Part shown: piece by piece, positions 8,064 through 15,553 of the stretch
How the letters are laid out: the number at the start of each line of letters is the position of its first letter
Position numbering within the stretch: the stretch's first letter is position 1
Source: JAAYYM01 sp964631375
GTDB lineage: Bacteria; Bacillota; Clostridia; Lachnospirales; Lachnospiraceae
Reading direction: 5' to 3'
DNA: 64,000 nucleotides
NCBI GenBank assembly: GCA_964631375.1
Contig: CAZVYQ010000004.1
Coordinates: 28,921 to 92,920 of the forward strand
Position numbers and translations under genes: made by a program
Notes under the pieces: model-generated
The model's database searches: none
The model's input: only the letters and a program-made list of their open reading frames with translations
Told to the model about the DNA's origin: nothing

Positions 8064-9959
8064 ATGAATCAGTTATTGACACCAGAAAGTAAACTAAAGG
8101 AAATCTATGCTCATCCTGTGGGACATGATATTATCCACAGAGTGTTGACAGCCCTTCGCTTAAAGGACGGATTGGTCAACAATCCGATTGTCGGCAATAT
8201 GAAGCTACAGGTTCTGTCGAGCCTGCTCAAGAAAAACCTTGGAGATTATGCCTCTCTGCTGACATTGCTCAATACGGAGCAGGATGTACCGGCACAGGGA
8301 ACGGGAGAGATCAAGGAGGCATGGTGGAAGGAAGCCGTATTCTATCAGATCTATCCCCGCAGCTTCATGGATTCAGATGGTGACGGAATCGGCGATTTAC
8401 AGGGGATCCTGTCAAAACTGGATTACCTAAAGGAACTGGGAGTAGATGTATTATGGCTTTCACCGATCTATGACTCGCCCAATGATGATAACGGATATGA
8501 TATCAGGGATTATCAAAAGATCATGCAGGATTTTGGCTCAATGCAGGATTTTGATGTATTGCTTGAGGAAGTACATAAACGGGATATGCGGTTGATCATG
8601 GATCTGGTCATCAATCATACCTCTGATGAACACAGATGGTTTCAGGAGGCACTAAAGGATCCCAAATCTAAATATCGCAATTATTATCATTTCCGTCCGG
8701 GTAAGGGTGGTAAGAATCCCCCAAATAACTGGAATTCCTTTTTTTCCGGTTCAGCATGGAACTATTATGAGGAACAGGACGTATGGGCATTGCATCTCTT
8801 TTCCAAGAAGCAGATGGATCTAAACTGGGACTGTAAACAGATGCGAAAGGAAATCCTGGATATGATCCGGTGGTGGCTGGATAAAGGCATCGATGGTTTT
8901 CGTATGGATGTGATTAATTATATCTCCAAGACAGAGGGGCTTCCTGACGGAAGTGAGACGATCGGTGAGTTGATTGGTTATCGAGGAATCGAGAATTACT
9001 TCTATGGACCTCATCTACACGAATATCTGCGTGAGATCCGCAGCAAGGCTTTTGAGCCATATCAGGCTTTCTCTGTGGGAGAGATGCCGGGTATCGGCAT
9101 GGAAATGTCCAAGCTTTTGACAGGAGATGATCGTGGAGAGTTGGACATGATGTTTTCATTTGATCATTTGGAGACACCCGGATTTAATCGATTTGATCGT
9201 TATCGATATGATTTAAATTATCTGAAGGAGTATCTGATCGACTATGCCGAGCATTATGGAAATCACTGCCACATGGCATTGTTTTATAACAATCACGATA
9301 ATCCCAAGTTTATCTCAAAGGTTGATCCAGATGGTGCCTATAGAGAGGTGCTGGCTAAGATGATGGCGGTGATCCAGTTTACCAGTCGTGGAACACCATA
9401 TCTGTATCAGGGGGATGAGATCGGTACCGTGAACCAGATGTTCCATTCGATTGATGAATTAAAGGATGTGGAATCACTGAATCTATATGAACAACTGATC
9501 AACGAACGTGGGATGACAAAGGAAATGGCATTTGAGACAGTTCTGTCAGGCACCCGTGATCATGCAAGAACCCCCATGCGGTGGGATGCCACCCCAAATG
9601 GTGGGTTTACTACAGGCACTCCATGGATTCAGGGAGATCGCGATTATGAATACTATAATGTAGAACAGGAAAGCAAGGATCCGGACTCTGTCCTGAATTT
9701 CTATAAGAAGCTGATTGCATTCAGAAAAGAAGAAAAGGCATTTGTATACGGGAAAACTGAATTTGTCAAAAAACATGTAAAAAACTTTTTCTTATATTAC
9801 CGAAGTTACCAAGACAGATGCTTTTTTATTGAGTGTAATTTGTCACCAAAGATCAAGGAGCGGTTTGTTGATACGAAAAAATATCAGCTGTTGATCTCTA
9901 ACTATGATACGATCAGCAATGATATGATGCCCTATGAGGCCAATATCTATCTTGCATAG
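8064..9959 (+). CDS. Alpha-glucosidase of GH13 with N-terminal helical extension
   Basis: A 631-residue intracellular GH13 enzyme of the oligo-1,6-glucosidase/alpha-glucosidase type. The barrel begins at about residue 87 (WWKEAVFYQIYPRSF). Catalytic residues are visible: nucleophile Asp282 in GFRMDVINY, acid/base Glu340 in SVGEMPG and the transition-state Asp412 in NNHDNPK. The first 75 or so residues are unusual for GH13: a helical segment with KLKEIYAHPVGHDII and NPIVGNMKLQVLSSLL. No signal peptide is present. It follows the symporter by 27 bases with its own Shine-Dalgarno sequence and closes the operon, so it would hydrolyse the gluco-oligosaccharide or sucrose part left after alpha-galactosidase action. 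Exact specificity is not readable from the sequence. Confidence 0.92.
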   Translation: MNQLLTPESKLKEIYAHPVGHDIIHRVLTALRLKDGLVNNPIVGNMKLQVLSSLLKKNLGDYASLLTLLNTEQDVPAQGTGEIKEAWWKEAVFYQIYPRSFMDSDGDGIGDLQGILSKLDYLKELGVDVLWLSPIYDSPNDDNGYDIRDYQKIMQDFGSMQDFDVLLEEVHKRDMRLIMDLVINHTSDEHRWFQEALKDPKSKYRNYYHFRPGKGGKNPPNNWNSFFSGSAWNYYEEQDVWALHLFSKKQMDLNWDCKQMRKEILDMIRWWLDKGIDGFRMDVINYISKTEGLPDGSETIGELIGYRGIENYFYGPHLHEYLREIRSKAFEPYQAFSVGEMPGIGMEMSKLLTGDDRGELDMMFSFDHLETPGFNRFDRYRYDLNYLKEYLIDYAEHYGNHCHMALFYNNHDNPKFISKVDPDGAYREVLAKMMAVIQFTSRGTPYLYQGDEIGTVNQMFHSIDELKDVESLNLYEQLINERGMTKEMAFETVLSGTRDHARTPMRWDATPNGGFTTGTPWIQGDRDYEYYNVEQESKDPDSVLNFYKKLIAFRKEEKAFVYGKTEFVKKHVKNFFLYYRSYQDRCFFIECNLSPKIKERFVDTKKYQLLISNYDTISNDMMPYEANIYLA

Positions 9960-9993
9960 AGGTGATTTGTACCTGTCAGATCCAAAACATAAG

Positions 9994-10022
9994 ATGACAA
10001 AATGTGCAAATAATGCTATAAT
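9994..10022 (+). promoter_or_regulatory. Sigma-A-like promoter for the SPFH gene
   Basis: ATGACA (9994-9999), a 17-bp spacer ending in TGC and a perfect TATAAT (10017-10022). Position and extended -10 make this the likely promoter of the gene at 10097. Confidence 0.7.
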
Positions 10023-10096
10023 ATTTCGATACAGAGACACAAGGTACATAGTAACCATATGTACATTTGTTCAATAACGATTACGGAGGTAATAAT

Positions 10097-11440
10097 ATGG
10101 GTTTGATTCAGGCAGTAAAGGGAGCTTTGACGGGGGAGCTAGCTGATCAATGGCGGGAGTATTTCTACTGTGAGTCCTTGGAAGCAGATGTACTCGTGAC
10201 AAAGGGTGTAAAAAGAGTAGATCCCAAGAGAAGCTCTAACACAAAAGCAAATGACAACATTATTTCCAATGGTTCTATTGTTGCTGTCAATGACGGACAG
10301 TGTATGTTGATCGTAGAACAGGGAAAAGTCGTGGAGTTCTCCGCAGAGCCGGGCGAATTCATATATGATGTATCAACAGAGCCCAGTTTGTTTTATGGTG
10401 GTTTGGGAGCAGGATTAAAGAAGTCTTTTGAGACATTTGGCAAGCGTTTTACATTTGGCGGAGATACTGCTAAGGATCAGAGAGTTTATTATATCAATAC
10501 AAAGGAACTGCCGGGTAATAAGTATGGCACACCCAATCCGGTTCCGTTTAGAGTGGTTGATAAGAATATCGGACTGGATATCGATATCGCGATTCGTTGT
10601 CATGGTGAATATTCTTACAAGATTATCGATCCTTTGCTGTTCTATACAAATGTAACCGGCAATGTTGAGGATGAGTATGACAGAACAGAGATTGACAGCC
10701 AGTTGAAGACAGAGCTAATGACAGCATTACAGCCTGCATTTGCAAAGATATCTGATATGGGTATCAGATACAGTGCACTTCCCGGACACACCATGGAGAT
10801 GGCAGATGCGTTGAATGAAGTATTGTCAAAGAAATGGTCAGAGCTTCGCGGACTTGCAATTGTATCCTTTGGTGTCAGCTCAGTAACTGCATCCGATGAA
10901 GATGAAAAGATGATTAAGGAGCTGCAGCGTAATGCAGTTATGAAGGATCCGACAATGGCAGCAGCCACATTGACAGCAGCACAGGCACAGGCTATGCAGA
11001 GTGCGGCAGCGAATGAGAGTACTGGACCGATGATGGCTTTTGCTGGTATGAATATGGCAAGTATGGCAGGCGGTATGAATGCGAATAATCTGTACGCTAT
11101 GGGAGCACAGCAACAGGCGGCAGCACCGACAGCAGCACCGACACCTCAAGCAGCAGCACCACAGGCAGCAAGTGGCTGGACGTGTGCATGCGGCAAGACA
11201 GGCAATACAGGAAAGTTCTGTGCAGAGTGTGGAACCCCAAGACCGGATGAGAATGGCTGGACATGCACATGTGGCGTTGTCAACAAAGGGAAGTTCTGTT
11301 CAGAATGCGGAAAGCCGAAGCCGGCAGGAGCACCGACCTACAAATGCGATAAATGTGGATGGGAGCCAGAAGACAAGATGAATCCTCCGAAGTTCTGTCC
11401 GGAATGTGGAGATCCATTTGATGATAACGACAAACAGTAG
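10097..11440 (+). CDS. SPFH-domain protein with three C-terminal zinc ribbons
   Basis: A 447-residue protein. Residues about 1-290 match the SPFH/virion-core-like proteins of Firmicutes (YdjI type): GLIQAVKGALTGELADQW at the start, EFSAEPGEFIYD, and a long helix ending in MIKELQRNAVMKDP. Next comes an Ala/Met/Gln-rich low-complexity linker (AQAQAMQSAAANES to AAAPTAAPTPQAAAP). The C-terminus carries three zinc-ribbon knuckles: CACGKTGNTGKFCAECG, CTCGVVNKGKFCSECG and KCDKCGWEPED...FCPECG. SPFH proteins assemble into membrane-associated oligomers; the role here is unknown. I start at ATG 10097 because GGAGG lies seven bases upstream; an in-frame TTG at 10067 has no such site. Confidence 0.85.
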   Translation: MGLIQAVKGALTGELADQWREYFYCESLEADVLVTKGVKRVDPKRSSNTKANDNIISNGSIVAVNDGQCMLIVEQGKVVEFSAEPGEFIYDVSTEPSLFYGGLGAGLKKSFETFGKRFTFGGDTAKDQRVYYINTKELPGNKYGTPNPVPFRVVDKNIGLDIDIAIRCHGEYSYKIIDPLLFYTNVTGNVEDEYDRTEIDSQLKTELMTALQPAFAKISDMGIRYSALPGHTMEMADALNEVLSKKWSELRGLAIVSFGVSSVTASDEDEKMIKELQRNAVMKDPTMAAATLTAAQAQAMQSAAANESTGPMMAFAGMNMASMAGGMNANNLYAMGAQQQAAAPTAAPTPQAAAPQAASGWTCACGKTGNTGKFCAECGTPRPDENGWTCTCGVVNKGKFCSECGKPKPAGAPTYKCDKCGWEPEDKMNPPKFCPECGDPFDDNDKQ

Positions 11441-11444
11441 GAAC

Positions 11445-11525
11445 ATATTGTTTGATCAGGTTGTGAATACATGAGCAAGGCGTCAATAAAGTAAGAGTAT
11501 ATTGCTTTATCAGATTGTAATTACA
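11445..11525 (+). repeat. Degenerate 27-bp direct repeat, 54 bp apart
   Basis: The 27-base stretches starting at 11445 (ATATTGTTTGATCAGG...) and 11499 (ATATTGCTTTATCAGA...) agree at 22 of 27 positions. They lie between the SPFH stop codon and the cobalamin riboswitch. No function can be assigned. Confidence 0.4.
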
Positions 11526-11569
11526 GAATAGAGTAGACATAATTAGTTTACATAAAGACATTGAATTCA

Positions 11570-11743
11570 AGCGTAAGTATCCGTACAGAGAGACATTCCT
11601 ATGAATCGAATGCATGTATCCGGATATGGGAAGCAGGGTGCAATTCCCTCACGAACCCGTCACTGTAAAGTCAGAAAACCAGCTTGGATGAATGTACAAA
11701 GAACCACGTGGAATTGGTGTTCGTACAGAAAAGAGAGTTTAAT
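11570..11743 (+). promoter_or_regulatory. Cobalamin riboswitch aptamer
   Basis: The conserved core is clear: GGGAAGCAGGGTGCAATTCC (11628-11647), then ACCCGTCACTGTAA, then the B12 box AGTCAGAAAACCAGC (11669-11683). These match the adenosylcobalamin-class aptamer consensus. Outer boundaries are approximate because I could not fold the P1 stem with certainty. It is followed by a terminator hairpin and then by two genes plausibly concerned with cobalamin uptake, so high cobalamin should shut them off. Confidence 0.9.
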
Positions 11744-11791
11744 AGCCCTCTGTCTCTGCGTGCTGGATACGTGAAGACAGAGGGCTTTGTA
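11744..11791 (+). terminator. Riboswitch expression-platform terminator
   Basis: A perfect 12-bp stem (AGCCCTCTGTCT at 11744-11755 with AGACAGAGGGCT at 11775-11786), followed by a short TTTGT run. It sits 50 bp upstream of the DUF4430 gene and is the likely off-state of the cobalamin riboswitch. Confidence 0.8.
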
Positions 11792-11846
11792 TTGGATATG
11801 TTTGGAAGTACACGTTTACAATAACATCAAATCGGAGGAACAGAAT

Positions 11847-12272
11847 ATGTCTGAACAGCAGAGTAAGAATGACAGAAGGAATAGGAAGCTTCCACTCATA
11901 ATAGGATTTGTGCTGGTAGTTGTATTGGTTGCTGTCATGGGGATTTTATATATCAAGAGCCGACCACAGACACAGGCAGGGGACAAGGAGATTACGTTGG
12001 TTGTGGTTCATGCAGATGAGAGCCATAAGGAGTTTGAAATCCATACGAATGAGGAATATCTGCAGGGAGCCTTACAACAGGAACAGCTGATAGACGGAAC
12101 AGAGGGAGACTATGGACTGTATGTCTTAACTGTTGATGGAGAGACAGTCGATGAAACAAAACAACAGTGGTGGTGTCTGACCAAGAACGGCGAAGCACAT
12201 ACGCTTGGTGTTGGAGAGACGCCAATTGCTGACGGAGAACAATATGAATTTACATTCACAACAGGATGGTAA
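11847..12272 (+). CDS. Membrane-anchored DUF4430 (transcobalamin-like) protein
   Basis: A 141-residue protein with a basic N-terminus (QQSKNDRRNRK), one membrane helix at about residues 14-36 and an exported C-terminal domain. That domain has ITLVVVHADES, a QLIDGTEGDYGLYVLTVDG stretch and WWCLTKNGE, the pattern of DUF4430, which resembles the C-terminal domain of transcobalamin/intrinsic factor. Position directly under a cobalamin riboswitch and overlap with an ECF S-component gene suggest an extracellular cobalamin- or cobamide-binding role; that is inference. The ATG at 11847 follows CGGAGGAA; earlier in-frame codons lie inside or next to the terminator. Confidence 0.85.
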   Translation: MSEQQSKNDRRNRKLPLIIGFVLVVVLVAVMGILYIKSRPQTQAGDKEITLVVVHADESHKEFEIHTNEEYLQGALQQEQLIDGTEGDYGLYVLTVDGETVDETKQQWWCLTKNGEAHTLGVGETPIADGEQYEFTFTTGW

Positions 12273-12834
12273 TTTAGAGCAAGACGAGAAAACGCTCGGC
12301 GTGGCGACAGTAACAGGAGACATGACGGCTCGGAAAAGAATTATGTCAGTTTATGATATGGTTCTGTATGCGTTACTGGCGGCTCTTTTGCTTGTTGTGC
12401 AGATTTCTCTTGCTTTTTTGCCCAATATCGAACTGGTATCCTTGCTTTTGATTGTGTATACACGTGTTATTGGAAGAAAAGCGCTGATACCACTTTATAT
12501 ATTTGTCCTTGTTGAAGGATTGATCTATGGATTTGGACTGTGGTGGATCAATTACCTGTACATTTGGACGATCTTAGTCATAGCAGTCATGCTGCTTCGT
12601 AAAATAGAATCGGTATGGTTCTGGGCAATTGTTGCCTGTATTTATGGATTGTGTTTCGGAACCCTCAGTTCCATTCCCTATTTCTTCATAGGAGGAATTC
12701 CTATGGTGGTCACCTACATCCTAAATGGAATCCCATTTGACCTGTTACACGGATGTGGTAACTTCTTGACTACGCTGATACTGGTGAAGCCACTCTATTA
12801 TGCGTTATTTGGCGTTTGTTACAAAGCAAGATAG
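12244..12834 (+). CDS. ECF transporter S component, probably for cobalamin
   Basis: A protein of about 196 residues with six hydrophobic segments beginning at SVYDMVLYALLAALLLVVQI, typical of the substrate-binding S component of energy-coupling-factor vitamin transporters. The loop LPNIELVSLLLIVYTRVIGR and the late segment GIPFDLLHGCGNFLTTLIL fit the CblT-like group predicted for cobalamin or its precursors. No ATPase or T component is nearby, so it would share a general ECF module encoded elsewhere. The start is the ATG at 12244, five bases after GGAGA and inside the end of the DUF4430 gene (29-base overlap), which suggests translational coupling. A later ATG at 12322 is possible. The riboswitch upstream is the main support for the substrate. 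Confidence 0.82.
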   Translation: MNLHSQQDGNLEQDEKTLGVATVTGDMTARKRIMSVYDMVLYALLAALLLVVQISLAFLPNIELVSLLLIVYTRVIGRKALIPLYIFVLVEGLIYGFGLWWINYLYIWTILVIAVMLLRKIESVWFWAIVACIYGLCFGTLSSIPYFFIGGIPMVVTYILNGIPFDLLHGCGNFLTTLILVKPLYYALFGVCYKAR

Positions 12835-12937
12835 TAATTCTCCAAAAAGCAAACATATATTTACACAATCATTCAAAATTGCAATAAAAGCTTAAATCAT
12901 GGAATGATATGAGTCATAGGATAATGGAAAAACGAAC

Positions 12938-13549
12938 TTATATTGACTTGATCACTTCAATTCTTGTAATCACATCTTTATCCATCTTAGCGATACGCAG
13001 GGCAAAATCACTGTAGTAGACACAGGAGCCGGTTGCGATTTCCTTTTCGTCTTCTTCAAGCTTTTTATGAACAACTTCACCCAGAGTAGAACCATCTTCC
13101 AATGGAATGTGAATGCGGAACAACCAGTTGATGGTTTTAATATGCTGTGTGGCACGAAAAATGGCAGCACTCGTTTCATCAAAAGCACAAAACAGATATT
13201 TTCTGGTGGCAAAGAGACCTGCAATCGCAGCAACACCAATCAATGTCTCATAGGCAGAGGCATGGTATACGATCATTTGTCTTGCAGTTGCAAAAAGAAG
13301 AACTTCTATAATTGTCTCGGGAGTGTGCTTGCAGAGCATCTTGACAAATTCGACACCTACAGCCAGATTGAGTGCCATGGTTAAAAAGGTGGTCAAATTA
13401 TCCTGCCCGTTTACATAACTTCTGGAATCAACTACTGTCATAAAAAATTTAAGTGACAGAATGATCAGCATAATGATCATCAGTACGGAGATGAATAGTT
13501 CCAGACAATTTGCCACATGCAGCATACTTTCCTCGAATCGTTTTCTCAT
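12938..13549 (-). CDS. PsiE-like membrane protein with C-terminal TrkA-C-like domain
   Basis: A 203-residue protein. Residues 1-130 contain about four hydrophobic helices (CLELFISVLMIIMLIILSL, FLTMALNLAVGVEFVKML, ETLIGVAAIAGLFATRKYLF) resembling the phosphate-starvation-inducible PsiE family. Residues about 145-203 (PLEDGSTLGEVVHKKLEEDE, then SDFALRIAKMDKDVITRIEV) look like a TrkA-C/transporter-associated ligand-binding domain. The combination suggests a ligand-gated membrane protein, but no function is known. The ATG follows GGGAGGGC. A promoter-like TTTACG-18-TATAAT lies upstream on the minus strand. It converges on the ECF S-component gene with no obvious terminator between them. Confidence 0.65.
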   Translation of the reverse strand: MRKRFEESMLHVANCLELFISVLMIIMLIILSLKFFMTVVDSRSYVNGQDNLTTFLTMALNLAVGVEFVKMLCKHTPETIIEVLLFATARQMIVYHASAYETLIGVAAIAGLFATRKYLFCAFDETSAAIFRATQHIKTINWLFRIHIPLEDGSTLGEVVHKKLEEDEKEIATGSCVYYSDFALRIAKMDKDVITRIEVIKSI

Positions 13550-13597
13550 GAGCCCTCCCAGAGTGATAGATGAATTGGTAAAAGAGTTGCAATTATC

Positions 13598-13627
13598 ATT
13601 ATAAAGGAAACTGTGTGTATTCGTAAA
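13598..13627 (-). promoter_or_regulatory. Promoter of the PsiE-like gene
   Basis: On the minus strand TTTACG (13627-13622), an 18-bp spacer and TATAAT (13603-13598), about 50 bp before the start codon at 13549. Confidence 0.5.
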
Positions 13628-13642
13628 GGGTAATTATTTGTC

Positions 13643-13684
13643 AAAAAAAGAACAACAGTAGAAATGGATTCGACTGTTGTTCTT
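13643..13684 (-). terminator. Terminator of the OFA transporter gene
   Basis: A perfect 12-bp stem, AAGAACAACAGT (13648-13659) with ACTGTTGTTCTT (13673-13684). On the minus strand it is followed by a T run (A run at 13643-13649 on the plus strand). Confidence 0.85.
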
Positions 13685-13708
13685 GATTTAATATAGTAAT
13701 TATAAAAA

Positions 13709-15031
13709 CTATTTCTGTTCTGCTGTCTTCTTACCTACCATCGTAAAACAGATGATTGCTGCTACGATGTACAGAGCGATTGTTACATAGAGCACCATCT
13801 GGTATCCGGTCGGATTAACCTTGATGATCTCTTCGGTACCGTCAGCCAGCACATGTGGCAGATCTACTTCGGTACCAAATCTCTTGACAATCCAGGTTGC
13901 TAACTGATTACCGGAAAGTCCTGCAAACGCCCAAGCAGAAAGTGTGATACCATGAATTGCACTGATATTCTGCATTCCATAATGATCTGAGAGTAGTGTA
14001 GGAACATTACTGAAACCACCACCATATCCGGCATTGACTACAAAGAGCAATATCAGTACAAGAACCATAAAGAATGTATTTTGTCCCATATTGGTGATAC
14101 CCTGTGTCAGGATAACTAGACCGGTTGCAACAATGGACAAAATAAAGATGATCTTGTAAATACTGTTACGATCTTTATAATAATCGGCCCATGCTGAGAA
14201 TCCAAGACGTCCGGCTGCATTGAAGACTGCAGTAACTGAGGAGAGGATACCAACGATTCCGACCAAACCAATACACTTGATGATCATTTTTTCCTGAGAG
14301 ATCAGAGCAAGACCACAGGTGATATTAATATAGAACATCAACCAAATACCGATGAAAGTAACAGGTTTTGTCTTGATGACATCAAATGGACGTGATCCCT
14401 TTTCAGCTGAAGTCGGTTCATGCCAGCCTTCAGGCTTCTTTAGGAGCAGATGTCCAACAAACATCATAATGAAATATACGATTGCAAGGATATAGAACAT
14501 CTTGAAGATGCCTTCTTTTCCAAGTGAATCAAGCAGAGCCTGCATAATTGGACTTGCGATTGCCTTGGCAGCACCAAAGCCTGCAACTGCAAGACCTGTA
14601 GCCAGTCCCTTGCGATCCTCAAACCATAACATTAAGGTCTTTACCGGTGAAAGATAACCTGTACCGAGACCGATTCCCATGATAAAACCATAGCATACAT
14701 AGATACCAATGAGTGATACCAGACTTCCTTGATGAGCACCGCCGTACCAGATAAAGAAACCTGTTCCTGCCATACCAAGTGTAAAGCAAATCGTTGCAAT
14801 CAAAGAAGATTTGTGAATATCCTTTTCTACGATACCGCCAAGGAATGCAGCGGACATACCGAGAAAGAAAATTGCGAAACTGAATGCCCATTCTGTGGCA
14901 CCCTTGGAAAATCCGATGTAATCTGCGATTTCCTGACTGAAGATTGACCAGCAGTACACCGTACCGATACTGCAATGAAGCAGAAGTGCAGGAATAGCTG
15001 CTCTGGTCCACTTGTTACTGTATTTCCCCAT
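13709..15031 (-). CDS. OFA family (oxalate/formate antiporter-like) MFS transporter
   Basis: A 440-residue, 12-helix major facilitator of the oxalate:formate antiporter family. Typical features are the first helix with LLHCSIGTVYCWSIFS, the YGFIMGIGLGTGYLSPV segment followed by WFEDRKGLATGLAVAGFGAA, and NAAGRLGFSAWADYYKDR between the two halves. The family moves small carboxylates such as oxalate, formate, lactate or pyruvate; the substrate here is not predictable. ATG at 15031 follows AAGGAAG. It has its own sigma-A-like promoter (TTGTTA-17-TATAAT) and a terminator, and a further terminator lies upstream between it and two tiny membrane-protein genes, so it is probably a separate transcript. 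Confidence 0.88.
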   Translation of the reverse strand: MGKYSNKWTRAAIPALLLHCSIGTVYCWSIFSQEIADYIGFSKGATEWAFSFAIFFLGMSAAFLGGIVEKDIHKSSLIATICFTLGMAGTGFFIWYGGAHQGSLVSLIGIYVCYGFIMGIGLGTGYLSPVKTLMLWFEDRKGLATGLAVAGFGAAKAIASPIMQALLDSLGKEGIFKMFYILAIVYFIMMFVGHLLLKKPEGWHEPTSAEKGSRPFDVIKTKPVTFIGIWLMFYINITCGLALISQEKMIIKCIGLVGIVGILSSVTAVFNAAGRLGFSAWADYYKDRNSIYKIIFILSIVATGLVILTQGITNMGQNTFFMVLVLILLFVVNAGYGGGFSNVPTLLSDHYGMQNISAIHGITLSAWAFAGLSGNQLATWIVKRFGTEVDLPHVLADGTEEIIKVNPTGYQMVLYVTIALYIVAAIICFTMVGKKTAEQK

Positions 15032-15076
15032 AATGAGATACTTCCTTTCTTTTGTTGACGCATAAAAACCTTAGTT

Positions 15077-15105
15077 ATTATAGCAAAATGCAGTAGAAAT
15101 AACAA
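15077..15105 (-). promoter_or_regulatory. Sigma-A-like promoter of the OFA transporter gene
   Basis: On the minus strand TTGTTA (15105-15100), a 17-bp spacer ending in TGC and a perfect TATAAT (15082-15077), about 46 bp before the start codon. Confidence 0.75.
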
Positions 15106-15109
15106 GCAC

Positions 15110-15148
15110 AAAAAAAGGACTCATTATCAGTTGCTGACACGAGCCCTT
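15110..15148 (-). terminator. Terminator of the small membrane-protein operon
   Basis: Read on the minus strand, AAGGGCTC (15148-15141) pairs with GAGTCCTT (15122-15115, one G-U), with an inner TCAG/CTGA stem, followed by seven T residues. It directly precedes the OFA promoter and separates the two transcripts. Confidence 0.7.
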
Positions 15149-15159
15149 CTCATATAAAA

Positions 15160-15267
15160 CTATTTTTTGTCCTTTGCTTTTTTCTTATCATCAACAATTC
15201 CAATGACCATGCAGAAAACCAGTGCAAGACCCGTAAAAATTAATACTGCATATCCATCGACACCCAT
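15160..15267 (-). CDS. 35-residue single-helix membrane protein
   Basis: A tiny gene with a strong GGGAGGAG Shine-Dalgarno sequence before ATG 15267. The product starts MGVDGYAVLIFTGLALV, has one hydrophobic helix (about residues 6-24) and ends in a lysine-rich cytoplasmic tail (DDKKKAKDKK). It lies 20 bases after the 30-residue gene and before a terminator. It could be a small transporter subunit or a regulator of a membrane protein. It is coded next to the OFA transporter but probably on another transcript. I do not recognise a family. Confidence 0.65.
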   Translation of the reverse strand: MGVDGYAVLIFTGLALVFCMVIGIVDDKKKAKDKK

Positions 15268-15287
15268 GTGTGCTCCTCCCTTCAGAT

Positions 15288-15380
15288 TTATTCGTGACTA
15301 CTGTTTTCATACCATATGCCACCAATGATTCCGACGACACAGATTACAATTCCTAATATTCCCCATATATCAAGCTGCAT
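15288..15380 (-). CDS. 30-residue single-helix membrane protein
   Basis: A tiny gene whose ATG at 15380 follows AAGGAGGGC. The product begins MQLDIWGILGIVICVVG, is almost entirely one hydrophobic helix (about residues 5-23) and ends in a short polar tail (YENSSHE). It is the first gene of a two-gene unit running away from the two-component system; the 11-bp repeat array lies about 90 bp upstream. Size and shape recall microproteins such as KdpF, but there is no sequence basis for calling it that. Confidence 0.65.
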   Translation of the reverse strand: MQLDIWGILGIVICVVGIIGGIWYENSSHE

Positions 15381-15468
15381 ATTAGCCCTCCTTGATCATT
15401 TGCTTTCGTCTCATTCTCATCTTTCAAGATAGATGAAGGAGAACGAAAAGACAATGTTTCAGCATGAA

Positions 15469-15512
15469 TCTTAGCAGTAAATTAGCGTATTCTTAGCAGC
15501 ATCTTAACAAAA
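15469..15512. promoter_or_regulatory. Four 11-bp tandem repeats, likely response-regulator operator
   Basis: Four units with exact 11-bp spacing: TCTTAGCAGTA (15469), AATTAGCGTAT (15480), TCTTAGCAGCA (15491) and TCTTAACAAAA (15502), core CTTAGCA. One-turn direct repeats are the usual binding arrangement of OmpR/KdpE-type regulators. The array lies between the divergent small membrane-protein genes and the histidine kinase gene. A TTATGA -10-like box follows at 15525-15530 on the plus strand. Confidence 0.6.
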
Positions 15513-15553
15513 ATGAGATTGCAGTTTATGACCATACGTTGCATAATAAATCT

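Noticed and set aside
12835..12937. Search for a terminator between the convergent ECF S-component and PsiE-like genes
   Set aside because: No convincing stem followed by a T run was found; I see nothing assignable in this stretch.
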